Positions 26,312 through 34,714 of a DNA stretch of 53,313 bases are shown here, in pieces. How positions within the stretch are numbered: the first letter of the stretch is position 1; every line of letters begins with the position of its first letter. This stretch comes from Betaproteobacteria bacterium (GTDB taxonomy: Bacteria > Pseudomonadota > Gammaproteobacteria > Burkholderiales > SG8-41). Both the position numbers and the translations under genes were made by a program. The stretch lies in assembly GCA_025363575.1 (NCBI GenBank), contig JANYDM010000092.1, forward strand, positions 1 to 53,313, written 5' to 3'. Under the pieces are notes generated by a model. That model saw nothing but the letters and a program-made list of their open reading frames with translations, searched no databases and had not been told where the DNA came from.

Positions 26312-27940
26312 TCAATCCGGCCTGAACTTCGTTTCCGGTTTCAATCCGCTGCGCCGCAGCTGCTCCGAAATGCGGCCATTCTCGAGATAGCCGCCGGCGA
26401 CTGCCCGTTTCGCGGCTGCTTCCCATTGAGGCAGCCAGTCGCCCTCGGGACTGCCGAACCACGGGGCTTGCGGACGCAGCTTCGGCAGGCCCAGCTCCTC
26501 CCACAGTTTGCGCGCACGCTCCATGTACTCCTGCCGCGGCAGGGCCAGGGGCGGCAGCTCTTCCTTCATCGTCGCGTCCATCAGCAGAGTCGCGTCTTCG
26601 CGCTCGGCTTCGTGCTCGCGCTCTGGGCCATGGCCCGGACTGCGGTGCGGCAGCACCTGCAGATCGGCCGCCGGATTCATGCGAAACGCGATCGCCCAGA
26701 ATAAGGCGTCCGAGTTGTCGGGATCGATGTCGTCATTGACTGCGATGCAGAGCTTGCCGCAGTCGGCGCGCAACGACGTGGCGCCGTACAGCGCGCGCCA
26801 CACTTCCGTGCGCGGTGTGTTTTTTTCCAGCGTTATGATGCAGATGCGGCGCAAGGCCGTCATGCGCTCATGCAAAGTGACTCGCTTGACGCCGCGGATG
26901 CCCAGCGTGTTGCGCAGGTGCGATAGAAACATCGGCTCATAGGCGACGCGTTTCATAGCGCTCGATTCGCTCGGCGTCACCTGGCTCAGGTATGACGCGA
27001 CGATTGCATTGCTGCGATGCGTAATAGCAGTAACGCGCATCGGGATATTGAACTCCTCGAGAGCGACATGCCCATGCGATTCGCCGAACGGGCCTTCGGG
27101 CTCGACGTTCACGGTGTCGAGGTAGCCCTCGATCACGAATTCCGCTTCGGCGGGAACCATAAGATCGACGGTTTTCGCCCTGACGACATTGATCGGCGCG
27201 CCCGCGAGCCCGCCGGCGACTCCGACTTCATCGACATCGACCGGTAATTTTTGCGGCGCCACAAAAGCCACGCACGGCGGGCCGCCCAACACGATGGCAC
27301 ACGGCATCTCCTTGTCGCCGCGCTGCTGATGCTTCACGTAATGCCGGTAGCCGCCGGCACCGCCGACGCGTGTCGCCATGCGCACGACAAGCCGGTCCGG
27401 CGCCTTGAGCGCCGCACGGTAGGTGCCGTGGTTCTGCACGCCCGTTTCCGGATCGCGCGTGATCACGTTGGTGGCGGTGAGCGTCGGCGCGCTGTCAAAC
27501 CCCGGCGTTGAAACCGGTATCGGCAGGCTGTCGAGACCGCGCCCCTCCCCGCGCAAGGCCGCACCTTCGATGATCACTTCCTGGCATGCGCCCGTAGTTA
27601 CCACTCTTGGCGCAACGGGATTTGCAATCGCATGGTCCCAGCGAGCCTGCACTTCCTGCGCGGTGCAGCGCATGCCGACGCAATAAATTTCGCGGTTGGC
27701 TGCGAGCGCCCCGACGACCACCGGGTACGCATATTTGCGGCCGCGCCCATCTATCACGTTGGTAAATAAAAAGGCCTTGCGTTCATGCTCTTCAATGCCG
27801 CCGACGAATTGCCAGCGCACCAGCGGGTGCAGCTCCGCGTCCTTGTCGACCGGCCGGTCTATCGTGAGCAGGAGACCGCCCTGCTTCAACAGTGCGAGAT
27901 GCTCGTGCAGATCGAGGTAGCCGCGCTTGACATCCGTCAT
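26312..27940 (-). CDS. UbiD-family (de)carboxylase
   Basis: A 542-residue prenylated-FMN-dependent decarboxylase of the UbiD type, acting on aromatic or alpha,beta-unsaturated acids. The catalytic glutamate region EGPFGESHGH is present, as are the cofactor-binding segments PTLTATNVITRDPETGVQNHGTYR (first part of the family motif) and VPAEAEFVIEGYLD. The C-terminal extension after residue 430 (rich in Glu, Arg and Pro) is longer than in E. coli UbiD. No UbiX flavin prenyltransferase gene is nearby, so it must be supplied elsewhere. AGGATC precedes the start. It is convergent with the Mo-hydroxylase operon. Confidence 0.88.
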   Translation of the reverse strand: MTDVKRGYLDLHEHLALLKQGGLLLTIDRPVDKDAELHPLVRWQFVGGIEEHERKAFLFTNVIDGRGRKYAYPVVVGALAANREIYCVGMRCTAQEVQARWDHAIANPVAPRVVTTGACQEVIIEGAALRGEGRGLDSLPIPVSTPGFDSAPTLTATNVITRDPETGVQNHGTYRAALKAPDRLVVRMATRVGGAGGYRHYVKHQQRGDKEMPCAIVLGGPPCVAFVAPQKLPVDVDEVGVAGGLAGAPINVVRAKTVDLMVPAEAEFVIEGYLDTVNVEPEGPFGESHGHVALEEFNIPMRVTAITHRSNAIVASYLSQVTPSESSAMKRVAYEPMFLSHLRNTLGIRGVKRVTLHERMTALRRICIITLEKNTPRTEVWRALYGATSLRADCGKLCIAVNDDIDPDNSDALFWAIAFRMNPAADLQVLPHRSPGHGPEREHEAEREDATLLMDATMKEELPPLALPRQEYMERARKLWEELGLPKLRPQAPWFGSPEGDWLPQWEAAAKRAVAGGYLENGRISEQLRRSGLKPETKFRPD

Positions 27941-28116
27941 GGTGGATCCTGTTGCCTGTTAGTGAAAATGTCAGCGCCCGCCTACAAGAAAATTGAAGCC
28001 GCACCGACTTCGCCTGGCGGCCATTCGCTCTAATCTTGCGTATGTCGGCATGCCGGCAACTGCTTTCAAATCAATATATCAGCGTTCTTGCAACAACACA
28101 AAAACAGCGGACCATC

Positions 28117-29085
28117 ATGATCAGAATGAACATTGCCGTCGATCTCGAGTACGAGGTGCTCGAGCCGTCCGAATTTATTTTCAAGATACACGCAGCCGAG
28201 ACGCCGCGCCAGAAAGTCGCCGCGAGCCAGCTGTCGATTTCCCCCGAGACGCCGTACATGGTTCAGCCGTGCCGCAGCTTCGGCAACCAGCATCTGCGCC
28301 TGCATGCGGGGCTCGGGCCGCTCCAAGTCCACTACTCGGCGACGGTCCATATCGACCACTATTTCGCGGACCCCGCCGGGCTGCAGGAGCTGCCCGTGGA
28401 GCAGTTGCCGATCGATGTATTGCAGTACCTCGGCCCCAGCCGCTACTGCCCGTCCGACAAGTTCTTCCAGGTCGCGCGCGCCGGCTTCGGCAACATGCCC
28501 AAAGGTTACGGCCGCGTGCAGGCGATCTGCGAATGGGTGCGCCGGCACACACGCTTCCAGCCCGGCACGACGACCTCCTTCAATTGCGCTATGGACACTT
28601 ACAACCAGGGCGTCGGCGTGTGCCGCGACTTCACGCACCTGGCCATCTCGCTGTGCCGCGCGCTGAACATCCCGGCGCGCTACGTAACGAGCTTCGATCA
28701 TGGCGCCGATCGCGCGTTGGGCCCGCCCGACTTTCACGCATTCGTCGAGGTCTATCTTTCGGGGCGCTGGTACATGTTCGATCCGACCGGCATCTCGCCG
28801 GTCACTGGCCTCGTGCGTCTCGCAACGGGGCGCGACGCCAATGACGTCGCATTTTCAACGATCTTCGGCCACGCCCTGTGGACGACGCCCAAGGTTACGA
28901 CTTTTGCTCACGAGGACGTCAATGCCGCCATCGTATTGCCGGGCCCGACCGACATGGCCGTGTCGACCAGCGGCGCCGTCAGCGAGCGCCAGGTTTCCGC
29001 GCAGCCGGAACGGTTTACGTCCTCTTGGTACCGGCCGCCGCAAACCGTAGTGCCGGTGCTCACGGAAAACGTCAGGTCGCTCTAG
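28117..29085 (+). CDS. Transglutaminase-like cysteine protease-fold protein
   Basis: A 322-residue protein with an N-terminal beta-rich transglutaminase-associated domain (residues 1 to about 105) and a transglutaminase-like core. The catalytic triad is visible: Cys169 in GVGVCRDFTHLAI, His207 in DFHAFVEVYL and Asp222 in MFDPTG. Bacterial members are usually cytoplasmic peptidases or cross-linkers of unknown substrate. ATG 28117 is chosen because the triad and the N-terminal domain begin after it; an ATG at 28036 adds 27 unconserved residues. No signal peptide. Upstream is AT-rich (28069-28080). Confidence 0.88.
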   Translation: MIRMNIAVDLEYEVLEPSEFIFKIHAAETPRQKVAASQLSISPETPYMVQPCRSFGNQHLRLHAGLGPLQVHYSATVHIDHYFADPAGLQELPVEQLPIDVLQYLGPSRYCPSDKFFQVARAGFGNMPKGYGRVQAICEWVRRHTRFQPGTTTSFNCAMDTYNQGVGVCRDFTHLAISLCRALNIPARYVTSFDHGADRALGPPDFHAFVEVYLSGRWYMFDPTGISPVTGLVRLATGRDANDVAFSTIFGHALWTTPKVTTFAHEDVNAAIVLPGPTDMAVSTSGAVSERQVSAQPERFTSSWYRPPQTVVPVLTENVRSL

Positions 29086-29095
29086 CCCAATGTCA

Positions 29096-29127
29096 TGTCA
29101 GGCCGGCGTGTAAGCGGCAGCCTGACA
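29096..29127 (+). terminator. Possible terminator hairpin after the transglutaminase gene
   Basis: TGTCAGGC (29096-29103) pairs with GCCTGACA (29120-29127), a perfect 8-bp stem with a 16-nt loop, starting 10 bp after the stop codon. No T-run follows, so a Rho-independent role is doubtful. Confidence 0.35.
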
Positions 29128-29256
29128 CCGCATTGAGTCATCTACTGATAAAAGAAATTTCGCGGTACGGCTACAGTGTGAGCGCTAAACCCGCGCACAA
29201 TTTTGCTGTAGTGCGCGAAAACTTTTTCTTGCGCAACCATTGAAAAGGAGTCGAAC

Positions 29257-29421
29257 ATGATCTCATGGGCCGTAACATTTCTCGTCATTGCACTGATCGC
29301 CGCCGTTCTCGGTTTCAGCGGCATTGCGGGTACTGCGGTTAACCTCGCGTGGATCTGCGCGGTTATCGGCATCGTTCTCGCGATCGTATTCGGGCTGCTG
29401 GGCCGTGGTCCGCGCGTATAA
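29257..29421 (+). CDS. DUF1328 (YtjA-like) small membrane protein
   Basis: A 54-residue, two-helix membrane peptide beginning [19 protein letters not shown] and ending LLGRGPRV, the classic DUF1328/YtjA pattern. The helices span about residues 3-20 and 30-48. A strong Shine-Dalgarno AAGGAG (29245-29250) lies 6 nt before the ATG. The family is small and often stress-induced; its molecular function is unknown. It faces the end of ligD (convergent, 64 bp gap). Because it is under 60 codons it is easily missed. Confidence 0.88.
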   Translation: MISWAVTFLVIALIAAVLGFSGIAGTAVNLAWICAVIGIVLAIVFGLLGRGPRV

Positions 29422-29485
29422 GCAGGCAATACGCAGAAAGCAACTGGCGGACCGGGAAGTCTTTCCGGTCCGTTTTACGTATGCA

Positions 29486-32170
29486 CTAGCGGCCGGCCGC
29501 GACACCCAACTGTTTCAGCATTGCAGCAGTAACGGTCTTGCGGGAAGCGTCGAATTCCTGCCACGGATCCGCTTGCAGCTTGCGCAAACGTGCAGGCACA
29601 GTTTTCACGTTGAAGTAATCGAACCGCAGGTCTTTTTTGAGCTCGTCCCACCTGATGGGCGTTGAAACCGGCGCGTTCTTGCGCGCGCGGATACCGTAGG
29701 CCGCGATGGCGGTGGCCCCTTCAGCATTGCGCAGATAATCGATAAATATTTTTCCGGTGCGTTTTGCCTTTGACACGGTGGCGACATAACGGTCGGGAAA
29801 CGTCCGCGCAAACAGGTCTGCGATTGCTTTCGTAAAATTTTTGGCCTGCGGCCACGACAACGTCGGCGCGATCGGCACTACGACGTGCAACCCTTTCCCG
29901 CCGGTCGTCTTGAGAAAGGCCGCAAGGCCCAGCTGCTCGAGCAAAGTTTTTAGTTCGCTGGCGGCCTTGACGAGCGCCTTCCACGGCACGTCGTCGGCCG
30001 GGTCGAAATCGAAAATCAAGCGGTCCGGCTTTGCCGGCCGGGGCATGCTCGAACCCCAGGGATGCAGCTCGATGACGCCCCATTGAGCGAGCGCAACCAA
30101 TGCCGGCAGTGAATCCGCGGAAAAGTAAGTCGCTTTGCCGCCGCCTTCGGGCACCTGCACGCGCGTGACCGACGCATGCACGCTCGAATTTGCGTGCTTT
30201 TGATAAAAACATTCCTTGCCCCATCCATCCGGGCAGCGCAGCAGACTCAGCGGCCGCTTGCGCACTTGCGGCAGTATCCAGTCAGCAACGGCCTCGTAGT
30301 AGCGCGCAATGTCGAGCTTGCTAAGCTCCGCTTCAGGAAATAATTGCTTGTCGGGATGGCTGAGGCGCACGCCCGCGACGGTGTCCGCAGAACCTGTGTC
30401 GCCAGGGGACCCTTGCTTCTTCGCCGCCGGCTTTCTCCTCGCCCCGCCCGCTTTCTTCGCCGGCGCGACCGCCGGTTCTTCAGCGACATCGACCGGCTTT
30501 TCGCGCTTCACATCCCTGGCTTGCTTGTCTTCGCGCAGCCCAAGGAACGACGGGTGACGCAGCGCGCCAGCCGTGCTCCACTCGGTAAATTCGACTTCAG
30601 CAACCAGCTTGGGCTCGACCCAATGCGCGCCCTTCGCTTCGAAGCCGCGCGGCGGATTCACGAACGGCGCCGCCTTCTGCTCGAGCTTGCCCAGCTGGCG
30701 GCGAATTTTCTCGAGCGTCGCATCGTCGAAACCCGTGCCGACCTTGCCCGCGTAGCGCAGCTCGCCTGCAGCATAGACGCCAAGCAGTAACGCCCCGAAT
30801 CCCGCGCGGCTGCCTTGCGGATCGGTAAAGCCGCCGATCACCATTTCCTGGCGCTTGCTGCATTTCACCTTGACCCAGTTGCGCGTGCGCGCGCCGGCGG
30901 CGTAGGTCGAGTGCGCATGCTTGGAAATGATGCCCTCCATATTTTGCGCGCACGCCTGCGTGAAAACCTCGCGGCCCGATCCGCTCACGTCCGGGCTATA
31001 TTGAATCGATGCCGCCTGGTTCTCGACCAACTGCCGCAGCAGCCGTTTGCGTTCGACCAGCGCGACGCCGGTCAAATCGTAGCCGTCCAGATAAAGCAGG
31101 TCGAACACGAAATAAACCAGCTTCGCGGCAGCGTTGTCGCTGAGCGCATTCTGTAGCGTCTGAAAGTTGGAGCGGCCCTGCTTATCCACGGCGCACACTT
31201 CGCCGTCCAGCCATGCACTGCGCGCTTTGAGCTGCTTCAGGTCTGCCCCAATGGCGGCAAAGCGGTCTGTCCAGTCCTTGCCGTTGCGCGAAGCAATCTG
31301 CAGCCTGCCTTTATCGAGCCGGCTCAGCATGCGATAGCCGTCGTACTTGATTTCGTGGATCCACTCTTCGCCGTCGGGCGCGGTTTTCACAAGCGTCGCG
31401 AGCATCGGCGCAATCTCCGCAGGCAACGCAGCGCGGCGCACGTCCTTCAGGTCTTTCGCGTCCTTCACATCTTTCACATCGTCGTCTTTCGACGCGGCCG
31501 CCGTCGACCGGCTCTTGCGGTGTACCGGCCGCGCAGCGATTGCGCCTGCGCGCACGTTCGACCTCACCGAGCGGTTCGAATGCCATTCATTGTCTTTTGC
31601 CGCGGCTATCTCGTCCATGCTGCGACCCGATGCCACGCTGTCGGGCGCCGCGTCGACTACGCGAGCATCGATGCCGCGCCTGGCGAATTCATCGCTGTCC
31701 TTGATCAGCAGCCACGCTTCTGCCTTGCCGCCGTATTTGCTGCCGTGCGTTTTGACCAGCGCCCAGCGTCCCTCGAGCTTTTCGCCGTGCAGGTCGAACT
31801 TGAGATGACCTTTCCTGTAGCCTTCCTGCGCGTCGCCGACAGGCGCCCAGGTGCCGCGGTCCCACAGCATGACGGTACCGCCCCCATACTGACCTTTAGG
31901 GATGGTGCCCTCGAAGTGGCCATACTCGAGCGGATGATCTTCCACATGCATTGCAAGACGCTTGTCGGCAGGATCGAAGCTCGGTCCCTTGGGCACGGCC
32001 CAGCTCAGTAATACGCCGTTGAGTTCGAGCCGGAAATCGTAATGCAAATGGCTCGCGGCGTGCTTCTGAATCAGATACGCGAGCGCCTTGCCTTTGCGCG
32101 CGCCGACGTGGCCGCGCGGCTCGCGCGCAATCTTGAAATCGCGCTTGGCGTGATACTGGGTGAGTGCCAT
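29486..32170 (-). CDS. ligD: Multifunctional ATP-dependent DNA ligase D (LigD)
   Basis: End-joining ligase with three activities. The 894-residue protein has, in order, a 3'-phosphoesterase domain (about 1-160; HLHYDFRLE at 41-49, GHFEGTIPKGQYGGG), an ATP-dependent ligase domain (adenylated lysine Lys275 in EIKYDGYR, then oligonucleotide-binding fold to about 545) and a primase-polymerase domain (about 600-890; IFDFDP metal-binding acids, TTGGKGLHVV). The order PE-Lig-Pol matches Pseudomonas rather than mycobacteria. Between PE and ligase is a Lys/Asp repeat linker (DVKDVKDAKDLKDVR) encoded by 9-bp repeats. Only 9 bp separate it from ku upstream. Confidence 0.96.
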   Translation of the reverse strand: MALTQYHAKRDFKIAREPRGHVGARKGKALAYLIQKHAASHLHYDFRLELNGVLLSWAVPKGPSFDPADKRLAMHVEDHPLEYGHFEGTIPKGQYGGGTVMLWDRGTWAPVGDAQEGYRKGHLKFDLHGEKLEGRWALVKTHGSKYGGKAEAWLLIKDSDEFARRGIDARVVDAAPDSVASGRSMDEIAAAKDNEWHSNRSVRSNVRAGAIAARPVHRKSRSTAAASKDDDVKDVKDAKDLKDVRRAALPAEIAPMLATLVKTAPDGEEWIHEIKYDGYRMLSRLDKGRLQIASRNGKDWTDRFAAIGADLKQLKARSAWLDGEVCAVDKQGRSNFQTLQNALSDNAAAKLVYFVFDLLYLDGYDLTGVALVERKRLLRQLVENQAASIQYSPDVSGSGREVFTQACAQNMEGIISKHAHSTYAAGARTRNWVKVKCSKRQEMVIGGFTDPQGSRAGFGALLLGVYAAGELRYAGKVGTGFDDATLEKIRRQLGKLEQKAAPFVNPPRGFEAKGAHWVEPKLVAEVEFTEWSTAGALRHPSFLGLREDKQARDVKREKPVDVAEEPAVAPAKKAGGARRKPAAKKQGSPGDTGSADTVAGVRLSHPDKQLFPEAELSKLDIARYYEAVADWILPQVRKRPLSLLRCPDGWGKECFYQKHANSSVHASVTRVQVPEGGGKATYFSADSLPALVALAQWGVIELHPWGSSMPRPAKPDRLIFDFDPADDVPWKALVKAASELKTLLEQLGLAAFLKTTGGKGLHVVVPIAPTLSWPQAKNFTKAIADLFARTFPDRYVATVSKAKRTGKIFIDYLRNAEGATAIAAYGIRARKNAPVSTPIRWDELKKDLRFDYFNVKTVPARLRKLQADPWQEFDASRKTVTAAMLKQLGVAAGR
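31439..31483 (-). repeat. Five imperfect 9-bp tandem repeats in the ligD linker
   Basis: Read on the plus strand the units are CACGTCCTT, CAGGTCTTT, CGCGTCCTT, CACATCTTT and CACATCGTC. On the coding strand each unit gives Asp-x-Lys/Arg, producing a charged linker between the phosphoesterase and ligase domains. The repeat length keeps frame, so copy-number change would only vary linker length. Confidence 0.8.
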
Positions 32171-32179
32171 GGGGCCCCT

Positions 32180-33088
32180 CTAAGCGCGTTTGCGTTTCGC
32201 CGCCGGGCGCGCGCCGCGCGCCGCGTCGACTACGCGCAGATGCGGCTTCGCTCCGGCCTTGGGACGCCGCGCAGGCGCATGCTGCGCGCCGCCCTTGCCG
32301 AGGCTTTGCTTGAGCAGTGAGGCGAGATCGATGACCTTGGCTGACCGCGGCTCGTCCTCCCCGTCGGCCGACGGCTTGGTGATCTCCTTGGTTTCGCCCT
32401 TTTTGACCTTTTCCTTGATTCGTTGCATCAAGTCGTCATGGTAAGTGTCCTTGAAAGCGTCGGGCTTCCATTTCTCGGTCATGTCGTCGATCAGGCGCTT
32501 GGCGAGATCGATTTCCCTGGGCGTCACGTGCACCGCTTTCATGCCTTCGGCGGGAAGTTCGAGTCCGCTTGTGCCGCGCAACTCGTCGGCATATCGCAGC
32601 GTAAACAGCATGAGCGCACGGCCGACGGGCCTGACGGCCGCCAGATGCTGTCCGGTGCGCAGTACGAACTGCGCGATCCCCATCCTGTCTGTCGAGCGCA
32701 GCGTTTCGCGCAGCAATCCGTAGACCTTCTCGCCGCGATCGCCGGGCACGAGATAGTACGGCGTGTCGAAAAATTCGGCCGACACTTCGGCGGTCGATAC
32801 GAATGACTGGATCTCTATCGTGCGCGAAGCCTTGACGTTCGCACGCTTGAAGTCTTCCTCGGATAACACGACGTATTGGCCCTTCTCGTACTCGTAGCCT
32901 TTGACGATGTTCCCCCACTCGACCTCCTTGCCACTCTCTTTGCTGTAGCGCTTGTAACCGACTGGCGAGAAGTCGCGCTTGTCGAGCATCGAAAACTTGA
33001 ATTCCTTGCGGTCTTCCGCGGAAAAGAGCTCCACCGGTATGCTGACCAGCCCGAATGTGATAACACCTTTCCAGATTGAGCGCGCCAT
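32180..33088 (-). CDS. ku: Non-homologous end-joining protein Ku
   Basis: Bacterial Ku homodimer subunit that binds DNA ends and recruits LigD. The 302-residue product starts ARSIWKGVITFGLVSIPVELF, the family signature, with a Ku bridge/arch core to about residue 230 and a basic C-terminal tail (AKRKRA) rich in Ala, Arg and Lys. Of two adjacent ATGs (33091, 33088), the second has better spacing from GAGGAGG and overlaps the stop of the upstream small gene (TGATG). Co-transcribed with ligD, 9 bp downstream. Confidence 0.96.
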   Translation of the reverse strand: MARSIWKGVITFGLVSIPVELFSAEDRKEFKFSMLDKRDFSPVGYKRYSKESGKEVEWGNIVKGYEYEKGQYVVLSEEDFKRANVKASRTIEIQSFVSTAEVSAEFFDTPYYLVPGDRGEKVYGLLRETLRSTDRMGIAQFVLRTGQHLAAVRPVGRALMLFTLRYADELRGTSGLELPAEGMKAVHVTPREIDLAKRLIDDMTEKWKPDAFKDTYHDDLMQRIKEKVKKGETKEITKPSADGEDEPRSAKVIDLASLLKQSLGKGGAQHAPARRPKAGAKPHLRVVDAARGARPAAKRKRA

Positions 33089-33288
33089 CATGCCTCCTCG
33101 GTTTCAGTCTGATCCATATTGATGCAGGCAATGCAGATGCGCGCGCCGCGACGCAATATCACGAGAGTGCCGCAGTCGATGCACGGAACCATCGTCGGCT
33201 CGGAGGCCATCTCGCAAAAGCCCGACGCACACGCGGCGCGGTTGCAATGCTCGAGATCGAACGGACAGATACGCATCGGTCGCCGCAT
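33088..33288 (-). CDS. 8-cysteine zinc-ribbon-like mini-protein upstream of ku
   Basis: A 66-residue protein I cannot assign to a named family. It has eight cysteines: Cys8, Cys15, Cys20 and Cys25 (ICPFDLEHCNRAACASGFC), and Cys36, Cys39, Cys52 and Cys55, spaced CX2C-X12-CX2C as in zinc ribbons. It therefore probably binds two metal ions. The stop codon overlaps the Ku start (TGATG), and it is preceded by a sigma-S-like -10. A longer frame reaching 33378 would begin upstream of that promoter, so I chose ATG 33288; ATG 33276 is an alternative. A role with Ku/LigD is inferred from coupling only. Confidence 0.7.
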   Translation of the reverse strand: MRRPMRICPFDLEHCNRAACASGFCEMASEPTMVPCIDCGTLVILRRGARICIACINMDQTETEEA

Positions 33289-33307
33289 GACGATGTAATG
33301 AGGGATT

Positions 33308-33318
33308 TTAAGTATAGC
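33308..33318 (-). promoter_or_regulatory. Sigma-S-like extended -10 of the Cys-protein/ku/ligD operon
   Basis: On the minus strand the sequence reads GCTATACTTAA, an exact match to the RpoS consensus KCTATACTTAA. The predicted transcription start near 33304 gives a 15-nt leader before ATG 33288. No -35 consensus is seen, which is normal for RpoS promoters. Confidence 0.7.
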
Positions 33319-33382
33319 TTCGGGTCCAGCGGCCGTCTGTCGGCTTTGCTCTGACGCAGGCGTGGGCAAAACTCCCACAGCG

Positions 33383-33652
33383 CTAATTTACATAATCGTC
33401 ATGCGTGTGCTCGACAAGATCGTCGACGATCTGGCGGCCTTTGCCGAGCGCATGCTCGATTGCCTCGTCCGCGTCAAAAAAAGAATCGCGGAAATTTCCT
33501 TCATAGAGGCGCCCGCCATGGCTATAGCCGAAATCGCGTATCTGCAGCGACGGCCGATAAGTTTCATCCGGCTGACGGTGCGCAATGCCGCGCAGCGAGT
33601 AGCCTAGATAGCCTGTTTCAATGAAAGGGTCCGACAGCGGATTGAATGACAT
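33383..33652 (-). CDS. Hypothetical small protein
   Basis: An 89-residue protein of unrecognised family. It has a conserved-looking aromatic/charged composition (YRPSLQIRDFGYSHGGRLYEG, then a helical FFDADEAIEHALGKGRQIVDD), no membrane segment and no cysteine. GGAG lies 5 nt upstream of the ATG. It is just upstream of, and in the same direction as, the Cys-protein/ku/ligD operon, 64 bp before the sigma-S-like element. A stress-linked role is only positional guesswork. Confidence 0.55.
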   Translation of the reverse strand: MSFNPLSDPFIETGYLGYSLRGIAHRQPDETYRPSLQIRDFGYSHGGRLYEGNFRDSFFDADEAIEHALGKGRQIVDDLVEHTHDDYVN

Positions 33653-33876
33653 GCCAACTCCGGCATTTGATTAATTTCCAAAGAGGCCACGACGCCAGCT
33701 TTAAAATACCGGAGTGAAGTCGCGCTGCCTGTCAGCAGTGGCGGAGTAAGCCCACCGTCAGGATCTTTTGCGATTCGGATTGCCCTGCGGATGTCCGTTT
33801 CTGCGTATCGTCCAACCAGCTTCTCCTCTAGGCGCCGAAACGCAGCTCTTAAAGCCCCAGTCGCTTTGTAAGATAG

Positions 33877-34017
33877 GTGCTGTTCATGACGGGCTACGCC
33901 GAAAACGCCGCTAGCAGCACTTTTCTGGAAGATGGTATGCAGATCATCAGCAAACCATTCTCCATGGACAATCTCACGCTGAAGATCAATGAGATGATAG
34001 CAAGCAAGCCGCACTGA
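33877..34017 (+). pseudogene. Remnant of a response-regulator receiver domain (C-terminal end)
   Basis: The stretch translates to VLF followed by MTGYAENAASSTFLEDG and MQIISKPFSMDNLTLKINEMI, the beta4-alpha4-beta5-alpha5 part of a CheY-like receiver of the hybrid histidine-kinase type (conserved Lys of the KPF motif is present). A TAG stop lies immediately before the Val at 33874-33876, and nothing upstream looks like the rest of the domain. It is therefore a decayed fragment of a larger gene. Basis: recognisable motif and interrupted frame. Confidence 0.7.
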
Positions 34018-34041
34018 CCGTGCAGCCCGGCGCGGCGGCGC

Positions 34042-34227
34042 TTACTTCTTCGATTTCTTTGCAGGCACCTTGGCGCCCGTGCGCCGCGCCTCCGACAACC
34101 CGATGGCGATAGCTTGTTTGCGGCTCTTCACCTTTTTGCCCGTACTGCCGCTTTTCAACGTGCCATGCTTGCGCTCGTCCATCACCTTCTTTACCTTGCT
34201 CTGCGCTTTCTTCGAATACTTGGCCAT
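34042..34227 (-). CDS. Small basic DUF6496-type protein
   Basis: A 61-residue lysine-rich protein, starting MAKYSKKAQSKVKKVMDE and containing GTLKSGSTGKKVKSRKQAIAIGLSEARR, typical of the DUF6496/plasmid-stabilisation-like small proteins often found beside stress genes. ATG 34227 is chosen because AAGGAG lies about 9 nt upstream; an earlier in-frame ATG at 34263 is weaker. The high positive charge suggests nucleic-acid association, but function is unknown. Confidence 0.75.
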   Translation of the reverse strand: MAKYSKKAQSKVKKVMDERKHGTLKSGSTGKKVKSRKQAIAIGLSEARRTGAKVPAKKSKK

Positions 34228-34263
34228 GATGCTCTTCTCCTTTTCGACAACGTAATGGCGCAC

Positions 34264-34499
34264 GCCAACAGATGGGCTTAACGACCTTGTTTGCTTTCAA
34301 CGCCCCTGTTGCTTCCGCCTAATTTACGGATCGGGCCTTGCAAAAAGTAGAGGCCGTTCGCCGATTCACACGTAAGGTTTTATATGACAACTCGCGCGCT
34401 TCAGGAATGGGATTCAGATTACAAAATATTAGGCAAAGTCCGATAGCCGGCGAGGCACAGCAATCGCATTATCGATGCATCCCTCTAACGGAGCACCCC
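34264..34499. other. Intergenic region between DUF6496 gene and metallothionein gene
   Basis: A 236-bp divergent gap, relatively AT-rich. I see no convincing gene; an in-frame extension of the metallothionein frame to 34338 has no family likeness. TATATG (34381-34386) is a weak -10 candidate. Confidence 0.4.
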
Positions 34500-34688
34500 A
34501 TGTCCTCCACCCCGGACGACGGCAGGAAATGCGCGCATCCCGATTGCCAATGCATAGTCGACGACAAAAATAGCTTTTGCAGTGAATACTGCAAGATCGC
34601 CGGCGAAGAAGAATACTGTGGTTGCGGTCACGGGGTATGCAATACGACGTTCGAAAATCGCGCCAAGGCGCAGGAAGCAGCTGCCTGA
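34500..34688 (+). CDS. Bacterial metallothionein
   Basis: A 62-residue metal-binding protein with eight cysteines (11, 16, 18, 27, 31, 40, 42 and 47) in the bacterial SmtA/BmtA pattern CAHPDCQC, FCSEYC and CGCGHGVC. It would bind zinc, cadmium or copper in the cytoplasm. GGAG (34490-34493) is 6 nt before the ATG. The following gene starts 26 bp after its stop and may be co-transcribed. Confidence 0.9.
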   Translation: MSSTPDDGRKCAHPDCQCIVDDKNSFCSEYCKIAGEEEYCGCGHGVCNTTFENRAKAQEAAA

Positions 34689-34714
34689 TTGCGCTGCGTT
34701 GCGGGAATAAAACC

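Noticed and set aside
28046..28055. Palindrome CGGCATGCCG upstream of the transglutaminase gene
   Set aside because: Ten bases of GC-rich palindrome are common by chance in this composition, and no second copy is seen in the flanking control regions.
31439..31483. Short tandem repeats considered as a CRISPR-like array
   Set aside because: Units are 9 bp with no spacers and encode a protein linker in frame.
33604..34014. 136-codon minus-strand frame
   Set aside because: It is antisense to the receiver-domain remnant and overlaps the 33383 gene; the central part looks slightly protein-like, but I see no ribosome site or family.
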